Positions 53,441 through 62,535 are shown, counted from the stretch's first letter. The stretch: 64,000 nucleotides of DNA from an uncultured Oscillospiraceae bacterium (GCA_934646115.1 CAKUEM010000005.1:1-64000), one strand, 5' to 3'. Numbers and translations are program-made. Notes: generated from the sequence alone by a model not told the origin.

Positions 53441-54555
53441 GGGCGATACACCGCTTTCACGCTCTCCATCATTTCATATCCGCATTCATCGCGTAACAGC
53501 GCCTCAATCTGCGCAATGCTCTCGCCGCTCCAGCCATATGAGCCAAACGCAAGCCCCACGCGGTTCTTGGGCGCCAAACCCTTGAGATATGTGGTAAACG
53601 CCGCGACCGTGGGCATTACATTGCGGTTGAGCGTGGGCGAGCCGACCGCGATATACCGCGCCTCCAGCACATCGGAGATCGCTTCGGACACATGCGTTTT
53701 GGCAAGGTCGATCCTCTTTGCGTGGACCCCGCGCGATTCAAAGTCTGCCGCAATGCGCTCTGCCAGAATCCGTGTCGAGCCCCACATCGTGTCATATATA
53801 ACGACCGCGCGGTCCTCGTCCGACTCATAGTTCGCCCATTTTTTATATTTTTCAAGCATCTGCGGGATATAGCTGCGTAAAATCACGCCGTGGCTCGGGC
53901 AGATCATGCGGATCGAAAGCTGCGCCGCCTCCGCCAGCACTTTATTGACCTGCGCGCCAAACGGCAGAACGATATTGGCATAATAATTGCCCGCGCGCTC
54001 GAGCAGACGCTCCAGCCCGATCTCATCGTCAAAGCGCTCTTTCGTTGCCAGATGCTGACCAAACGCATCGTTTGAGAACAAGATCTCCTCCTCCGCGAGG
54101 TAGGTGCTCATGCTGTCCGGCCAATGCACCATCGGCATCGGCAGAAAATGAAAATGATAGCGCCCGGTGCAGAGCGTATCGCCTTTTTTAACGGGAACGA
54201 GGTTAAAATCGCGCTTATAATACTGCTTCAGACCGCGCCCCGCCGCCGCAGTCGCATAAATCGGAACATTCGGCAAGCGCTCGGCAAGCGCAGGCAGCGC
54301 GCCGGAATGGTCCGGCTCGATATGATTACAGATCATCACATCGATCTTCTCAAGCGGAACAACGCGCTCGATATTCGCAATCAAATCCTCCGTAAACGGC
54401 TCTTTCACAAAATCGATCAATGTGATCTTTTCATCGATGACCAGATATGCGTTATAGGTCGCGCCAAACGGCACGAGATAGCCGTGAAACATCCGCACGT
54501 CATAATCTTCCGAACCAACATAATAAATATTGTCGCAAATCTTTACCGTAGACAT
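53437..54555 (-). CDS. flavodiiron protein (FprA-type A flavoprotein)
   Basis: The 372-residue protein has an N-terminal metallo-beta-lactamase-like diiron domain with ligands in NHIEPDHSGALP, VHWPDSM, FSNDAFGQH and PSHGVI, and a C-terminal flavodoxin domain (from about 250; TMWGSTRILAERI for the FMN phosphate). It reduces O2 and possibly NO to protect anaerobes. The ATG at 54555 with GGAGG upstream is chosen over an earlier in-frame start. Electrons would come from rubredoxin, NADH enzymes or F420, none of which is in the window. It is in one operon with the AKR. Confidence 0.95.
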   Translation of the reverse strand: MSTVKICDNIYYVGSEDYDVRMFHGYLVPFGATYNAYLVIDEKITLIDFVKEPFTEDLIANIERVVPLEKIDVMICNHIEPDHSGALPALAERLPNVPIYATAAAGRGLKQYYKRDFNLVPVKKGDTLCTGRYHFHFLPMPMVHWPDSMSTYLAEEEILFSNDAFGQHLATKERFDDEIGLERLLERAGNYYANIVLPFGAQVNKVLAEAAQLSIRMICPSHGVILRSYIPQMLEKYKKWANYESDEDRAVVIYDTMWGSTRILAERIAADFESRGVHAKRIDLAKTHVSEAISDVLEARYIAVGSPTLNRNVMPTVAAFTTYLKGLAPKNRVGLAFGSYGWSGESIAQIEALLRDECGYEMMESVKAVYRP

Positions 54556-54727
54556 GGAAAAACCTCCGTTTCTTACTGGCGGGCGCGCGCCGCGTCTGCG
54601 CGAGCTTGATACCGCGTGATTTAAATTATATTTTTTATCATATCCGCATACAGCGGGCAAGCGTCATGCGCCCCCTCTCTCAACGAAATCATGCGCCGAT
54701 AGGGGCGAATTTTCTTCATATTTCAAC

Positions 54728-54763
54728 AAAAAACGGTATGGAACAACGCGCTCCATACCGTTT
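54728..54763 (-). terminator. terminator of rpmE
   Basis: On the minus strand AAACGGTATGGA pairs with TCCATACCGTTT across a 9-base loop and is followed by TTTTTTG. Confidence 0.88.
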
Positions 54764-54775
54764 GCGTGACAAAGC

Positions 54776-54994
54776 TTACTTTTTCTCGCCATTCTGAGAA
54801 AGATTGAACTTTCTGTTAAAGCGATCGACGCGGCCGCCCGTATCCACAAGCTTCTGCTTGCCGGTAAAAAACGGATGGCACTTAGAGCACACGTCAACGC
54901 GCAGGTTCTCCTTCGTGGAACCAGTCTCTATCACTTCGCCGCACGCGCAAACGATTTTCGTCTGCCCATACTTCGGATGAATGCCCTCTTTCAT
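54776..54994 (-). CDS. rpmE: 50S ribosomal protein L31 (zinc-binding form)
   Basis: The 72-residue protein begins with KEGIHPKYG and carries the four zinc Cys/His positions of the C+ type in VCACGE and CSKCHPFFTGKQK, ending with GGRVDRFNRKF. It is a small surface protein of the 50S subunit near the subunit bridge. The ATG at 54994 follows GAGGTG. Monocistronic, with its own terminator. Confidence 0.97.
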   Translation of the reverse strand: MKEGIHPKYGQTKIVCACGEVIETGSTKENLRVDVCSKCHPFFTGKQKLVDTGGRVDRFNRKFNLSQNGEKK

Positions 54995-55003
54995 GATTTT
55001 CAC

Positions 55004-55501
55004 CTCTTTCGTGAAACAAATCTACACAGTATTTAAATGATAACACACCCTGTTTGTAAAATCAAGAGCAAACGCAAGATTTTTTCAAAAGAATTCTGAA
55101 ATATTCATGCGCCGGGGAGATTTTGGGTCAACCAAAGCCAAAATTCGGCAAAACTTGCGCATATTTCCCGCCCGGCAGAGCGCGCGCACGCACGGCTTTT
55201 GTGATCCGTTTTGTCATTTCCCTGCGCACATCGCGCGCACTGCACGGGGCGTGTACGCGTCGATCGCCCCGAAAAACAGCGCTCTGATTTCGGCCGCGCA
55301 CCGCGCGACCGTGCCGCAGCGCTTATCTGCGTGCTTGCGCCATGAGCCGCATGGTTCGCGGTAAAACTCTTGCCCTGTGCGCATTGCAATTTGCCAAGGG
55401 AAAAACGCACGAATCTATATGCGCGCGGCAAAATCCTGCGCGCGGGATAAGCATCTCTGCCCGTTACAGGCAAATCCCGCGTGCAAGTCCTGATTTTCTG
55501 A
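55004..55501. other. 498-bp region with no supported gene
   Basis: The first 90 bases are AT-rich and include the rpmE promoter area. The rest is GC-rich. Open frames exist on both strands but lack ribosome sites and recognisable domains, and I see no tmRNA, 6S, SRP or RNase P signature. It could be eroded coding DNA. Confidence 0.4.
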
Positions 55502-55539
55502 GAAAAATGTCATTCCCGGAGCAATGCCCCGGGAATGAC
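55502..55539 (-). terminator. terminator of the sugar-binding lipoprotein gene
   Basis: On the minus strand GTCATTCCCGG pairs with CCGGGAATGAC and is followed by ATTTTTC. Confidence 0.82.
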
Positions 55540-55573
55540 GAAAGGAATCAATCCATAATCAACATGGATAAAA

Positions 55574-57124
55574 TTACTTGCCCATTACGCGGTCATACGC
55601 CTGCGAGTAGATCTCGACCAGGCGATCCGCGCCCGCATCCTTAATATCCTTCACATAGGTATCCCAATAGCTCATCGGCAGCTGGCCAACCAACATCTTG
55701 CTGATGTTCTCCTCAACATAGGTGCCGATGTCCTGCTTCAGCTTGGTCGCCTCGTTATCCTCTTCCTTGTTGAGCGGCAGCCACAGGGTCGGATTGACGT
55801 TATCATCCGTGTAGTTTACTGCCTTATGGCACTCCTCCACCTGCTCAGCGCTATAGCCGGCCTCGTTTGCCTCGATAGAGATAAATTGAAGAATACCATG
55901 CGTGCCAACGCCATAGAGCAGCTGCGGCGTATCGTCTTCCTTCGGGAGGATGTACTGCTTCTTGCCATCCTTCACCTCATAGGTCTCGCCTTCCTTACCC
56001 CAGGAAAGCAGCTCCTTACCCTCGTCAGAATACATCCAGTCGAGCACAGAAAGCGCGGTATTGATGTTGTCCTGCTTGCCGGTGTTGCAAACGAGGTAGC
56101 CGGAAAAGCTTACATTGGTCTTCGTCAGCTTCGAAGCGCCCTGCGGCGTGTTCGGAACCGGCGGCGCCATCGATGCCCAGGTATATTCCGGATACGTCGG
56201 GCGGTTGATTTTATTGAAGTAATCGATGCGGACGATATACTCAAAGGTAACGAACCCGCGGTCGGTGCTCATCAGCTCCTCCCAGCTCTTCGTATTCGTC
56301 GTCAGATACTCCGGAGAGATCAGACCCTCCGCATGAAGCTTTGAGAAATAAGTAACCAGATCCTTCATTGCCGGCTGGATCGGACCGAATTTCCAGGTAG
56401 AATCCGTAAAGTCATAGTAAGAGTTCAGCGACATATACGGCGCCCAGCTGGAAGCGAACGTATCAATACGCGCGAGACCATCGCGCAGGCAGATCGGATA
56501 GGAATTCGGATAAGCTTTCTTTAGCTTCTTCGCCGCCTCATACATCTCGTCATACGTGGTCGGAACCGCGACGTTGTTCTTCTCGAAGATGTCCTTGCGA
56601 TAGAGCCAGCTGCGCAGGTTGTTGATCGTCTGCGTGCCGTAGATCGGCGCGGAATACATCTTGCCGTCCGCCGAGGTGCGCTGCATGACCAGATCCTTGC
56701 GCTCCGCCTCCGGCAGGGAATTTAAGAACGCGCTCATGTTTGGCATCTTGTCTAAATTGTCCGAAAGACTGACGAACGCGCCAGACTCTGCATAGCTGTC
56801 CTCTGTTGCCTTGACCCACATATAGATCATATCCGGCAGCGTGTCCTTCGAGGACATCATCAGGCTGACCTTGGTGTCAAAATCAGTATCCGGGATCGCA
56901 TGCACCTTCAGGTTCACGCCCGTCCCCTCGCGGAAATACTCCCACGTTTTCCACTTCTCGTTGTACGGCCAGCTTGCTGCCGATGAAACGACAACGTCAA
57001 GCTCGCTCACTTTTTTGCCCGTGTCCGCCGGGTTCTCCTTCGAGCCGTTGCATGCTGCAAATGACAAGATCATTCCAGCGGCAAGAAGCCCTGCTGTCAC
57101 GCGTTTCCAGATGCTACATTTCAT
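55574..57124 (-). CDS. extracellular solute-binding lipoprotein (family 1, probable oligosaccharide binding)
   Basis: The 516-residue protein has a lipoprotein signal (LSFAACNGS) and a large bilobed binding-protein layout with segments ELDVVVSSAASWPYNEKW, WVKATEDSYAESGAFV and LDWMYSDEGKELLSWG. Its size and order resemble LipO/YtcQ-type binding proteins for oligosaccharide importers. GGAGGAG precedes the ATG at 57124; an in-frame upstream extension crosses the promoter and is discarded. No permease or ATPase gene follows, so it must work with a transporter encoded elsewhere. It is divergent from an AraC regulator. Confidence 0.88.
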   Translation of the reverse strand: MKCSIWKRVTAGLLAAGMILSFAACNGSKENPADTGKKVSELDVVVSSAASWPYNEKWKTWEYFREGTGVNLKVHAIPDTDFDTKVSLMMSSKDTLPDMIYMWVKATEDSYAESGAFVSLSDNLDKMPNMSAFLNSLPEAERKDLVMQRTSADGKMYSAPIYGTQTINNLRSWLYRKDIFEKNNVAVPTTYDEMYEAAKKLKKAYPNSYPICLRDGLARIDTFASSWAPYMSLNSYYDFTDSTWKFGPIQPAMKDLVTYFSKLHAEGLISPEYLTTNTKSWEELMSTDRGFVTFEYIVRIDYFNKINRPTYPEYTWASMAPPVPNTPQGASKLTKTNVSFSGYLVCNTGKQDNINTALSVLDWMYSDEGKELLSWGKEGETYEVKDGKKQYILPKEDDTPQLLYGVGTHGILQFISIEANEAGYSAEQVEECHKAVNYTDDNVNPTLWLPLNKEEDNEATKLKQDIGTYVEENISKMLVGQLPMSYWDTYVKDIKDAGADRLVEIYSQAYDRVMGK

Positions 57125-57174
57125 AATATTCTCCTCCTCCATATTTTCTACTATCGGCTTTCCTTGACACGATA

Positions 57175-57203
57175 ATAGTAACACACACATTTTGCAAATA
57201 CAA
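57175..57203 (-). promoter_or_regulatory. promoter of the binding-protein gene
   Basis: On the minus strand TTGTAT, 17 bases, TACTAT, about 50 bases before the start codon. Confidence 0.55.
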
Positions 57204-57269
57204 GCCATAAAATCAGTGGTTTTATCTCTTTTCCCAAACTTTTTTAAAAAATTGCAGGTTTTGCGGCAT

Positions 57270-57303
57270 TGTTGCGCAGAATCTTGCAAATTGTTATGTT
57301 GCG
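57270..57303. promoter_or_regulatory. two TGTTGCG direct repeats (candidate regulator sites)
   Basis: TGTTGCG at 57270 and at 57297, 27 bases apart, in the AT-rich divergent region upstream of the binding-protein promoter. A link to the divergent AraC gene is inference. Confidence 0.35.
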
Positions 57304-57423
57304 CGCAGCATATCATGCACATTGTTGCTTTACAAATGCAGTTCTCAGAAGCAATAAATTGTTCTATAGCATAAAATAATGGATGAATTTCCAAAAGTGT
57401 TTAGTTAATAATACCATATCCTC

Positions 57424-57453
57424 TTGACAGTTGCCACTGCTGTTTGATAAAAT
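57424..57453 (+). promoter_or_regulatory. promoter of the AraC gene
   Basis: TTGACA, 18 bases, TAAAAT. Confidence 0.65.
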
Positions 57454-57508
57454 AATCGTGCATATTGTACGATTTTCACATGAGGTGCGAATGGAGGGGA
57501 TGGATCCC

Positions 57509-58351
57509 ATGGATGAAAATATTCGCATTGCCGCATTCGAGGCGCATAACACCTATGACTTTATCGTTGGGCGCGGCGAGGAGCATTATAGCGCCGCCCC
57601 GGGCGATGTGATCGGACCTCTGATTCGCGAGTTTTACGTATTGAAATACTGCAAGAGCGGGCGGGGCGAGCTAATGATCAACGGGCATAGCTTTCCGGTC
57701 TCAGCCGGGCAATGCTATATGATCTGCCCGGGCGATGTGGCGATCGAAACCGCCGATGCGCACGATCCATGGTGCTGCGCCTATTTGGTTTTCATCGGAA
57801 CGCGCGCAAACATGCATTTTCAAAAGCTGGGCATCACCGCAGCTACGCCGCTGTTTCCCTGGCGCGAAAACGCACAGTTCCTTGCGCGGGTCGAGGAGGT
57901 TGCGCAGGACTGCAACATTGCCGCGCTGCCGAGCGAAGCGCGGCGCATCTCCTATGCATACCTGATTTTAGACGAGCTGCAAACTTGTCTGGGGCAATTT
58001 TCCGGCACGATGAGCTTGGCAGAAGGCTATGTCAACCGCGCGCTGGTATTTATCGAGCAAAACTTCTCGCAAAATATCACGGTTTCTGACATTGCGGCGC
58101 ATCTCGGGCTGACCCGCGGCTATTTCTCCAGCATTTTCCGAAAGCAGATGCAGATCACACCGCAGGAATATCTGATCAGCTTTCGCATTGCGCGCGCGTG
58201 CGAGCTGTTTGCCTATCCCAACGCGACCGTGGCGAGCGTGGCGAACTCACTGCACTATGAGCCGTCGGTCTTTTTCCGGCATTTTCGGCGCATTGTGGGC
58301 GTTTCGCCCTCGGAATACAAGCGCCATTTGCAGGAAACGCGCCGCCGTTGA
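57509..58351 (+). CDS. AraC-family transcriptional regulator
   Basis: The 280-residue protein has an N-terminal AraC-type cupin ligand domain (VLKYCKSGRGELMINGHSF, FPVSAGQCYMICPGD) and a C-terminal double HTH (ITVSDIAAHLGLTRGYFSSI, then ATVASVANSLHYEPSVFFRH). The ATG at 57509 is preferred with GGAGGGG 9 bases upstream. It is divergent from the sugar-binding lipoprotein gene and is the likely activator of that gene in response to a sugar. Confidence 0.88.
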   Translation: MDENIRIAAFEAHNTYDFIVGRGEEHYSAAPGDVIGPLIREFYVLKYCKSGRGELMINGHSFPVSAGQCYMICPGDVAIETADAHDPWCCAYLVFIGTRANMHFQKLGITAATPLFPWRENAQFLARVEEVAQDCNIAALPSEARRISYAYLILDELQTCLGQFSGTMSLAEGYVNRALVFIEQNFSQNITVSDIAAHLGLTRGYFSSIFRKQMQITPQEYLISFRIARACELFAYPNATVASVANSLHYEPSVFFRHFRRIVGVSPSEYKRHLQETRRR

Positions 58352-58365
58352 ATCCGCTGCAAGTT

Positions 58366-58411
58366 TCAAAAAGCTGAGCCCGCATCTTCCCATGCGGGCT
58401 CAGCTTTTTTT
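58366..58411. terminator. bidirectional terminator between AraC and VanZ-like genes
   Basis: AAAGCTGAGCCCGCAT pairs with ATGCGGGCTCAGCTTT across a CTTCCC loop; T-runs occur on both strands. Confidence 0.9.
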
Positions 58412-58880
58412 ATTCATGAGTATTGCGCTTTTTGCGCCTTCGCGCAGTCAGGTAAACCACCGCGCAGGCAAGCAAGATCCCGGTCAATGCGCCGGAAAAA
58501 TCGAGCAGCACATCGGAGACCTGCCCCGAGCGCCCCTCAACAACCAGCTGCAGCGTTTCATCCAAAACCGGAACAAGCAGTCCGAAAAAGAGCGGCAGAA
58601 AGATATTTTGCCGGATTTTTGCGGAAAACGAGCGCAGCGTGGCGAGCAGCAGCGCGCCAAGTATAAAATATTCTAAAAAATGCCCGCTTTTCCGAATGAT
58701 ATGATTGGTCAGCCCGGTCTGTACACCATGCCGCTCAAACAGCGCCTCGATCCATGCGAGCACGCCGTGGCTCACCCCGTCGGACACCTCCGCCGTTTGT
58801 GCGGAGTTGAAAAATATAAACGCCGTCATGGCACAGGTCAGCGCAACGCATATGCACTGCCAAATTCTTTGTTTCCGCAT
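58410..58880 (-). CDS. VanZ-like membrane protein
   Basis: The 156-residue protein has about four membrane segments and the VanZ-family motifs HIIRKSGHFLEYFILGALL and VPVLDETLQLVVEGRSGQVSDVLLD. VanZ itself gives low-level teicoplanin resistance; most relatives are of unknown role in the envelope. It is the last gene of a run of envelope glycan genes on this strand, 15 bases after the glycosyltransferase, which suggests an envelope function rather than drug resistance. Confidence 0.85.
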   Translation of the reverse strand: MRKQRIWQCICVALTCAMTAFIFFNSAQTAEVSDGVSHGVLAWIEALFERHGVQTGLTNHIIRKSGHFLEYFILGALLLATLRSFSAKIRQNIFLPLFFGLLVPVLDETLQLVVEGRSGQVSDVLLDFSGALTGILLACAVVYLTARRRKKRNTHE

Positions 58881-58895
58881 CGCAACGTCTCTTTT

Positions 58896-60050
58896 CTACC
58901 GAAAAATTTTCTTTTCGTGCAGGATCTCCTCCATCTCGCGCACGCGCGCCTCCCACGAGCACGCCTGCCCATAGGTGATACGCAAGCGGGTTTTCTCATC
59001 GTCCGGCTCAGAAAGCGCCTGCTCGCATTTTTCTACGAAATCTGCCGCGCCGTATGAGATATACACCGCGTCGCTGTAGCCGAGCACCTGCTCGGGCTGC
59101 GGCGTGCTGACCACGGGCTTGCCGGTCGCCATATACTCAAAAAACTTGAGCGGGCTGACGTCTTTTGCCAAATCGCCGGAGCGGAACACGTTTAAGCACA
59201 CATCGAACGCGCCGAGATACGCCGGCATCTCCGCATACGGCTTCATGCCGAGGAAATGCACATTCGGATACTGGCGCAAAAAATCAAGATTCACGCCCGG
59301 CATCGGTCCGCCGACCAACACGACCGACCAATCCGGCCGCTCCTTTGCGACCTGCTCGATCAGCGAATAATCAATGCATTCCTGCAGCATACCGGAAAAT
59401 CCGATGATCGGATGCGCAAGCCCCTTCATATCCTCCGGAATCGGCAATTTCCCGCCCGCCGCAGAGTGAAAGTGTTCAAAATTTACGCCGTTTGGCAGCA
59501 TGACCGCATCTTCATTATACGCGCAAAGTGTGTCATACAGCCCGATCGCGGTTGCAAAAACCTGATCGGCGCGCTTTGCCAAGTCGCGCTCCATTCCATT
59601 GACCGTATCGACGTTGATCAGCCCTTTATAGGCGGCATGCCGGTCCACGCAGTCATACACCAGCGCGCGATGCGGAATATGCCCCACCGCGTCGCCGCTC
59701 ATCGGCGAATAGCACCAAAGGACCGCATCGTCAAACCCATGCCGCTTCATGCGGCGGCGGACATACCGCGCGATCTTACGCTGATTCAGCTTGTTGATCC
59801 AGCGAAACTTGTTATAAAACGGCAGGACCGGCGGCAACGAATACACCGTGATATGCGGCGCGACCTGCTCGCCCGGCTTGCGCCACGCAAACAACCGCGA
59901 GAAGCATTTTTTGTCCTTCAGCGGCGCGATCCACGTGACCGGCGGATCAAAATAGAGCACTGCCGCATTTTTCAGTCGGCTCATCACATGCTGCTTGCGC
60001 GTGGGAAACGGGTGCCAAGTGCTGGTAGATAAGCAAACAATCTTATTCAT
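58896..60050 (-). CDS. glycosyltransferase (GT-B, TuaH-like)
   Basis: The 384-residue protein begins CLSTSTWHPFPTRKQHVM and contains YDCVDRHAAYKG, LPNGVNFEHF, PIIGFSGMLQECIDYSLI and SPLKFFEYMATGKPVVSTP, the pattern of teichuronic acid-type glycosyltransferases such as TuaH. It probably adds a sugar to the wall polysaccharide. The ATG at 60050 overlaps the stop of the upstream fusion gene by 8 bases, with AAGGAG before it. Donor and acceptor are unknown. Confidence 0.85.
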   Translation of the reverse strand: MNKIVCLSTSTWHPFPTRKQHVMSRLKNAAVLYFDPPVTWIAPLKDKKCFSRLFAWRKPGEQVAPHITVYSLPPVLPFYNKFRWINKLNQRKIARYVRRRMKRHGFDDAVLWCYSPMSGDAVGHIPHRALVYDCVDRHAAYKGLINVDTVNGMERDLAKRADQVFATAIGLYDTLCAYNEDAVMLPNGVNFEHFHSAAGGKLPIPEDMKGLAHPIIGFSGMLQECIDYSLIEQVAKERPDWSVVLVGGPMPGVNLDFLRQYPNVHFLGMKPYAEMPAYLGAFDVCLNVFRSGDLAKDVSPLKFFEYMATGKPVVSTPQPEQVLGYSDAVYISYGAADFVEKCEQALSEPDDEKTRLRITYGQACSWEARVREMEEILHEKKIFR

Positions 60051-62268
60051 AATGAAAAAACTCCTTTGCCGCTTCGCTGTTTTTGCGCTCATTTTCACGC
60101 ATGATGCGCGTCATTTCGCGCAGCTTCCCGCCCATATCCGCGCTGAGCGCAAGGTCGAGATACCCGCGCAGATTATCAAACGTAAAATCCGCATATTCCA
60201 TGCAGAGCTCGCGCCCGATATAATGCATAAAACCGGACACCTTGTCGTCATACGAGATCCCGACGACCGGAACGCCCTGCCCCGCGCCGAACACCAGCGC
60301 ATGCAGCCGCATGGCAACGATCAGCTTCATCCGCGCGAGGATCCCGATCATGGTATACACGTCATATCGCCCGCGCAGCACGACCGCGCGCTCCTCCATC
60401 GCGGCGGCGATCTGCTCTGCAACCGGCAGGTCGCGGTCATGCTCCATCGGAACAAGCACCGGGATCAGATGATGCTCGCGCGCGAGGTAATCCGCAACGC
60501 GCGCCATCTCGGGCAGCTTCCGGTCAAAATCCTTCCAGCGCCGCATGGCAAGGCAGGCGTAATTCCCGTCGATCGCAAGCCCCTCGCTGAAAAATGCGCT
60601 TTGCACCAGCGCATCCGGCGCGGGCGCGAGGTTGAGCGTCGGGTCTGCGGCGAGCTGCATACGCGGATGCGTAACGCCCATGCGCGCAAGCTCTTCCATC
60701 GAGCCGGGGTCACGCAATGTGATCACATCGGCGCAGCGATCGATCACGCGCGCGGCGAGCCGGCGGTTTGCCTTCCCGCTGACCGGACCGATGCCGCAGC
60801 CATACATCATCACCTTGCAGCCGCACAGCACCGCGGCGCGCAGCGTCATCAAATAAAAATACAGCGAGCGGCTGCTTGTGCAGTCCTGAATCAGGCTGCC
60901 GCCGCCGTTGATATACAAATGCGCGCGGCGCATGGCGCGCAGCATTTGAACCGGGCGGAACGTATAGATCGAGCGCACGCGATATTGCAGCCGCGTCTGC
61001 TTCGGCGCGCGCGACATCACGCAGATCCGCACATCCGGGTCGATCGCCCGGATCTCGCCGACGACCGCCTTTAAGATCGCATCGTCGCCCGCGTTGCCGC
61101 GACCATACGAGCCGCAGATCAGAACCTGCCCGCGGGGTGTGCGCTCCCGCTCTGCCCGGCGCAGAACGGTTTCATAAATTTTAATTTGATCCTCCACCAT
61201 CTTGCGCAGCGAATAAAGCGCGCTCGCCTTGGCGTACAGGCGCTCTGCCATATCCGCGCGCTCGGCGGGATGCTCATATAAATATTTCAAATGCTCGGCA
61301 AGCGCGTCTGCATCCTGCGGGGTGAACAGCAGCCCGTTCGCGCCGTGATCGATCAAAATCGGCATGCCGCCGACCGTGCTCGTCACCATCGTGCATTTCG
61401 CGCGCACCGCCTCCAGCACGCTGTATGGGAAGCTCTCGCTCAGCGAAGAGAGCAGATTGATGTCGATCGCGTTTAAAAACGTATCCATATCCGTGACCCA
61501 GCCGGCGAATACCACGCGATCCTCCAGCCCCAGGTCACGCGTCAGCTTTTTTAAATACTCGCGCTGCTCCCCATCGCCGCCGATGACAAGGCGCAGCTTG
61601 GGACACACGTCGCGAATTTTTGCGAGCGCGCGCAAAATCGTTCCGATATCCTTAACCGGATGCAGGCGCGCGGCAATGCCGCAGACCACGGTATCCGCCT
61701 CTGCGGGCAGTCCGAGCGAGGCAAGATATTCCTCCCGCGACATGCGCGGCGCGGGCTGATAAGAAAAATCGAGCCCGTTATAGATCACATGCACCCGATA
61801 CGGGTCAAACCCGCGGTCGATCAGCATATCGGCAAAATTGCGCGTTACGCCGATATAGCCGTTTAAAAAGCGCAGCGCGACCGTGTTGAGCAATCCGAAA
61901 GTATATTTCTTTTTAAAATTCCCCATATAATCGAGCCGCCAGTCACTATGCACCGTCGTGACCACCGGCACGCCGCATTTTCGCTTTAAAATCACGCCGA
62001 GCACGTTCGCCTTCGCGCCGTGGCAGTGAATGAGCGAGAACCCTCCGTCTGCCACAATGCCCCGGATCTCCTTCACGTCCTGCAATGGATTTTTATGATG
62101 CACGACCGTGACCGGAATCCCCATCGCGCGCGCATCGTCTGCAAACTCCCCTTCGCGCAAGCTGATCAGAAGCACGTCGATTTGCTCATGCAGCTTCGCG
62201 ACCAGGGAAAGCACATGCGTTTTCGCGCCGCCCACGTCGCCGCCGCCTATGATATGCACAACCTTCAT
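60043..62268 (-). CDS. csaB: glycosyltransferase family 4 fused to polysaccharide pyruvyl transferase CsaB
   Basis: The 741-residue protein is a fusion. Residues 1-370 are a GT4 glycosyltransferase (HIIGGGDVGGAKTHVLSL, RLHPVKDIGTILRAL, SLSESFPYSVLEAV). Residues 378-741 are a CsaB-type pyruvyl transferase (ICGSYGRGNAGDDAILKAVV, LYINGGGSLIQDCTSSRSLY, AMRLHALVFGAGQGVPVVGI). CsaB adds a pyruvyl ketal to the secondary wall polysaccharide, the group that SLH domains bind. Its presence therefore explains how the SLH-bearing lyase at the other end of the window is held. It is the first gene of an envelope operon with the TuaH-like and VanZ-like genes. The joined arrangement suggests that sugar transfer and pyruvylation happen together. 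Confidence 0.92.
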   Translation of the reverse strand: MKVVHIIGGGDVGGAKTHVLSLVAKLHEQIDVLLISLREGEFADDARAMGIPVTVVHHKNPLQDVKEIRGIVADGGFSLIHCHGAKANVLGVILKRKCGVPVVTTVHSDWRLDYMGNFKKKYTFGLLNTVALRFLNGYIGVTRNFADMLIDRGFDPYRVHVIYNGLDFSYQPAPRMSREEYLASLGLPAEADTVVCGIAARLHPVKDIGTILRALAKIRDVCPKLRLVIGGDGEQREYLKKLTRDLGLEDRVVFAGWVTDMDTFLNAIDINLLSSLSESFPYSVLEAVRAKCTMVTSTVGGMPILIDHGANGLLFTPQDADALAEHLKYLYEHPAERADMAERLYAKASALYSLRKMVEDQIKIYETVLRRAERERTPRGQVLICGSYGRGNAGDDAILKAVVGEIRAIDPDVRICVMSRAPKQTRLQYRVRSIYTFRPVQMLRAMRRAHLYINGGGSLIQDCTSSRSLYFYLMTLRAAVLCGCKVMMYGCGIGPVSGKANRRLAARVIDRCADVITLRDPGSMEELARMGVTHPRMQLAADPTLNLAPAPDALVQSAFFSEGLAIDGNYACLAMRRWKDFDRKLPEMARVADYLAREHHLIPVLVPMEHDRDLPVAEQIAAAMEERAVVLRGRYDVYTMIGILARMKLIVAMRLHALVFGAGQGVPVVGISYDDKVSGFMHYIGRELCMEYADFTFDNLRGYLDLALSADMGGKLREMTRIMRENERKNSEAAKEFFHYE

Positions 62269-62301
62269 ATCGAAACCTCTCTTTTTGAGAACGAAATGAT
62301 C

Positions 62302-62376
62302 GCAAAGTAATTGCGCCGCAATGTATTCCCGGCATATCTCGCCGCATTTTTGCCCTGGCGCGTAAAATTACTTTGC
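62302..62376. repeat. 11-bp inverted repeat in divergent promoter region
   Basis: GCAAAGTAATT at 62302-62312 and its complement at 62366-62376, 53 bases apart. The right arm overlaps the -35 of the DUF4330 promoter. It may be a paired operator controlling both directions. Confidence 0.4.
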
Positions 62377-62401
62377 AATTTTCATAAAGATATTATATAA
62401 T
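62373..62401 (+). promoter_or_regulatory. promoter of the DUF4330/O-antigen-ligase-like operon
   Basis: TTGCAA, 17 bases, TATAAT, giving a leader of about 130 bases that becomes GC-rich; no riboswitch was recognised in it. Confidence 0.75.
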
Positions 62402-62535
62402 AATTTCGTTCAAACGGCAATCCTGTTTGCGCACAGAATTTTACATTTATGCGCAAAAGGGCGAGGCGGTGCTGCGGCGCCGGTCAATCAAACAGCTGAG
62501 GCGCGGCGCTTTGCCCGCCGGCATGGAGGGAAAAC

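Noticed and set aside
55105..55473. 122-codon open frame on the minus strand in the rpmE-lipoprotein gap
   Set aside because: Arg/Ala/Ser-rich translation, no ribosome site, no recognisable domain; an overlapping plus-strand frame is equally open.
58410..58880. Teicoplanin resistance (vanZ)
   Set aside because: VanZ-like proteins are widespread in Clostridia and no other van gene is near.
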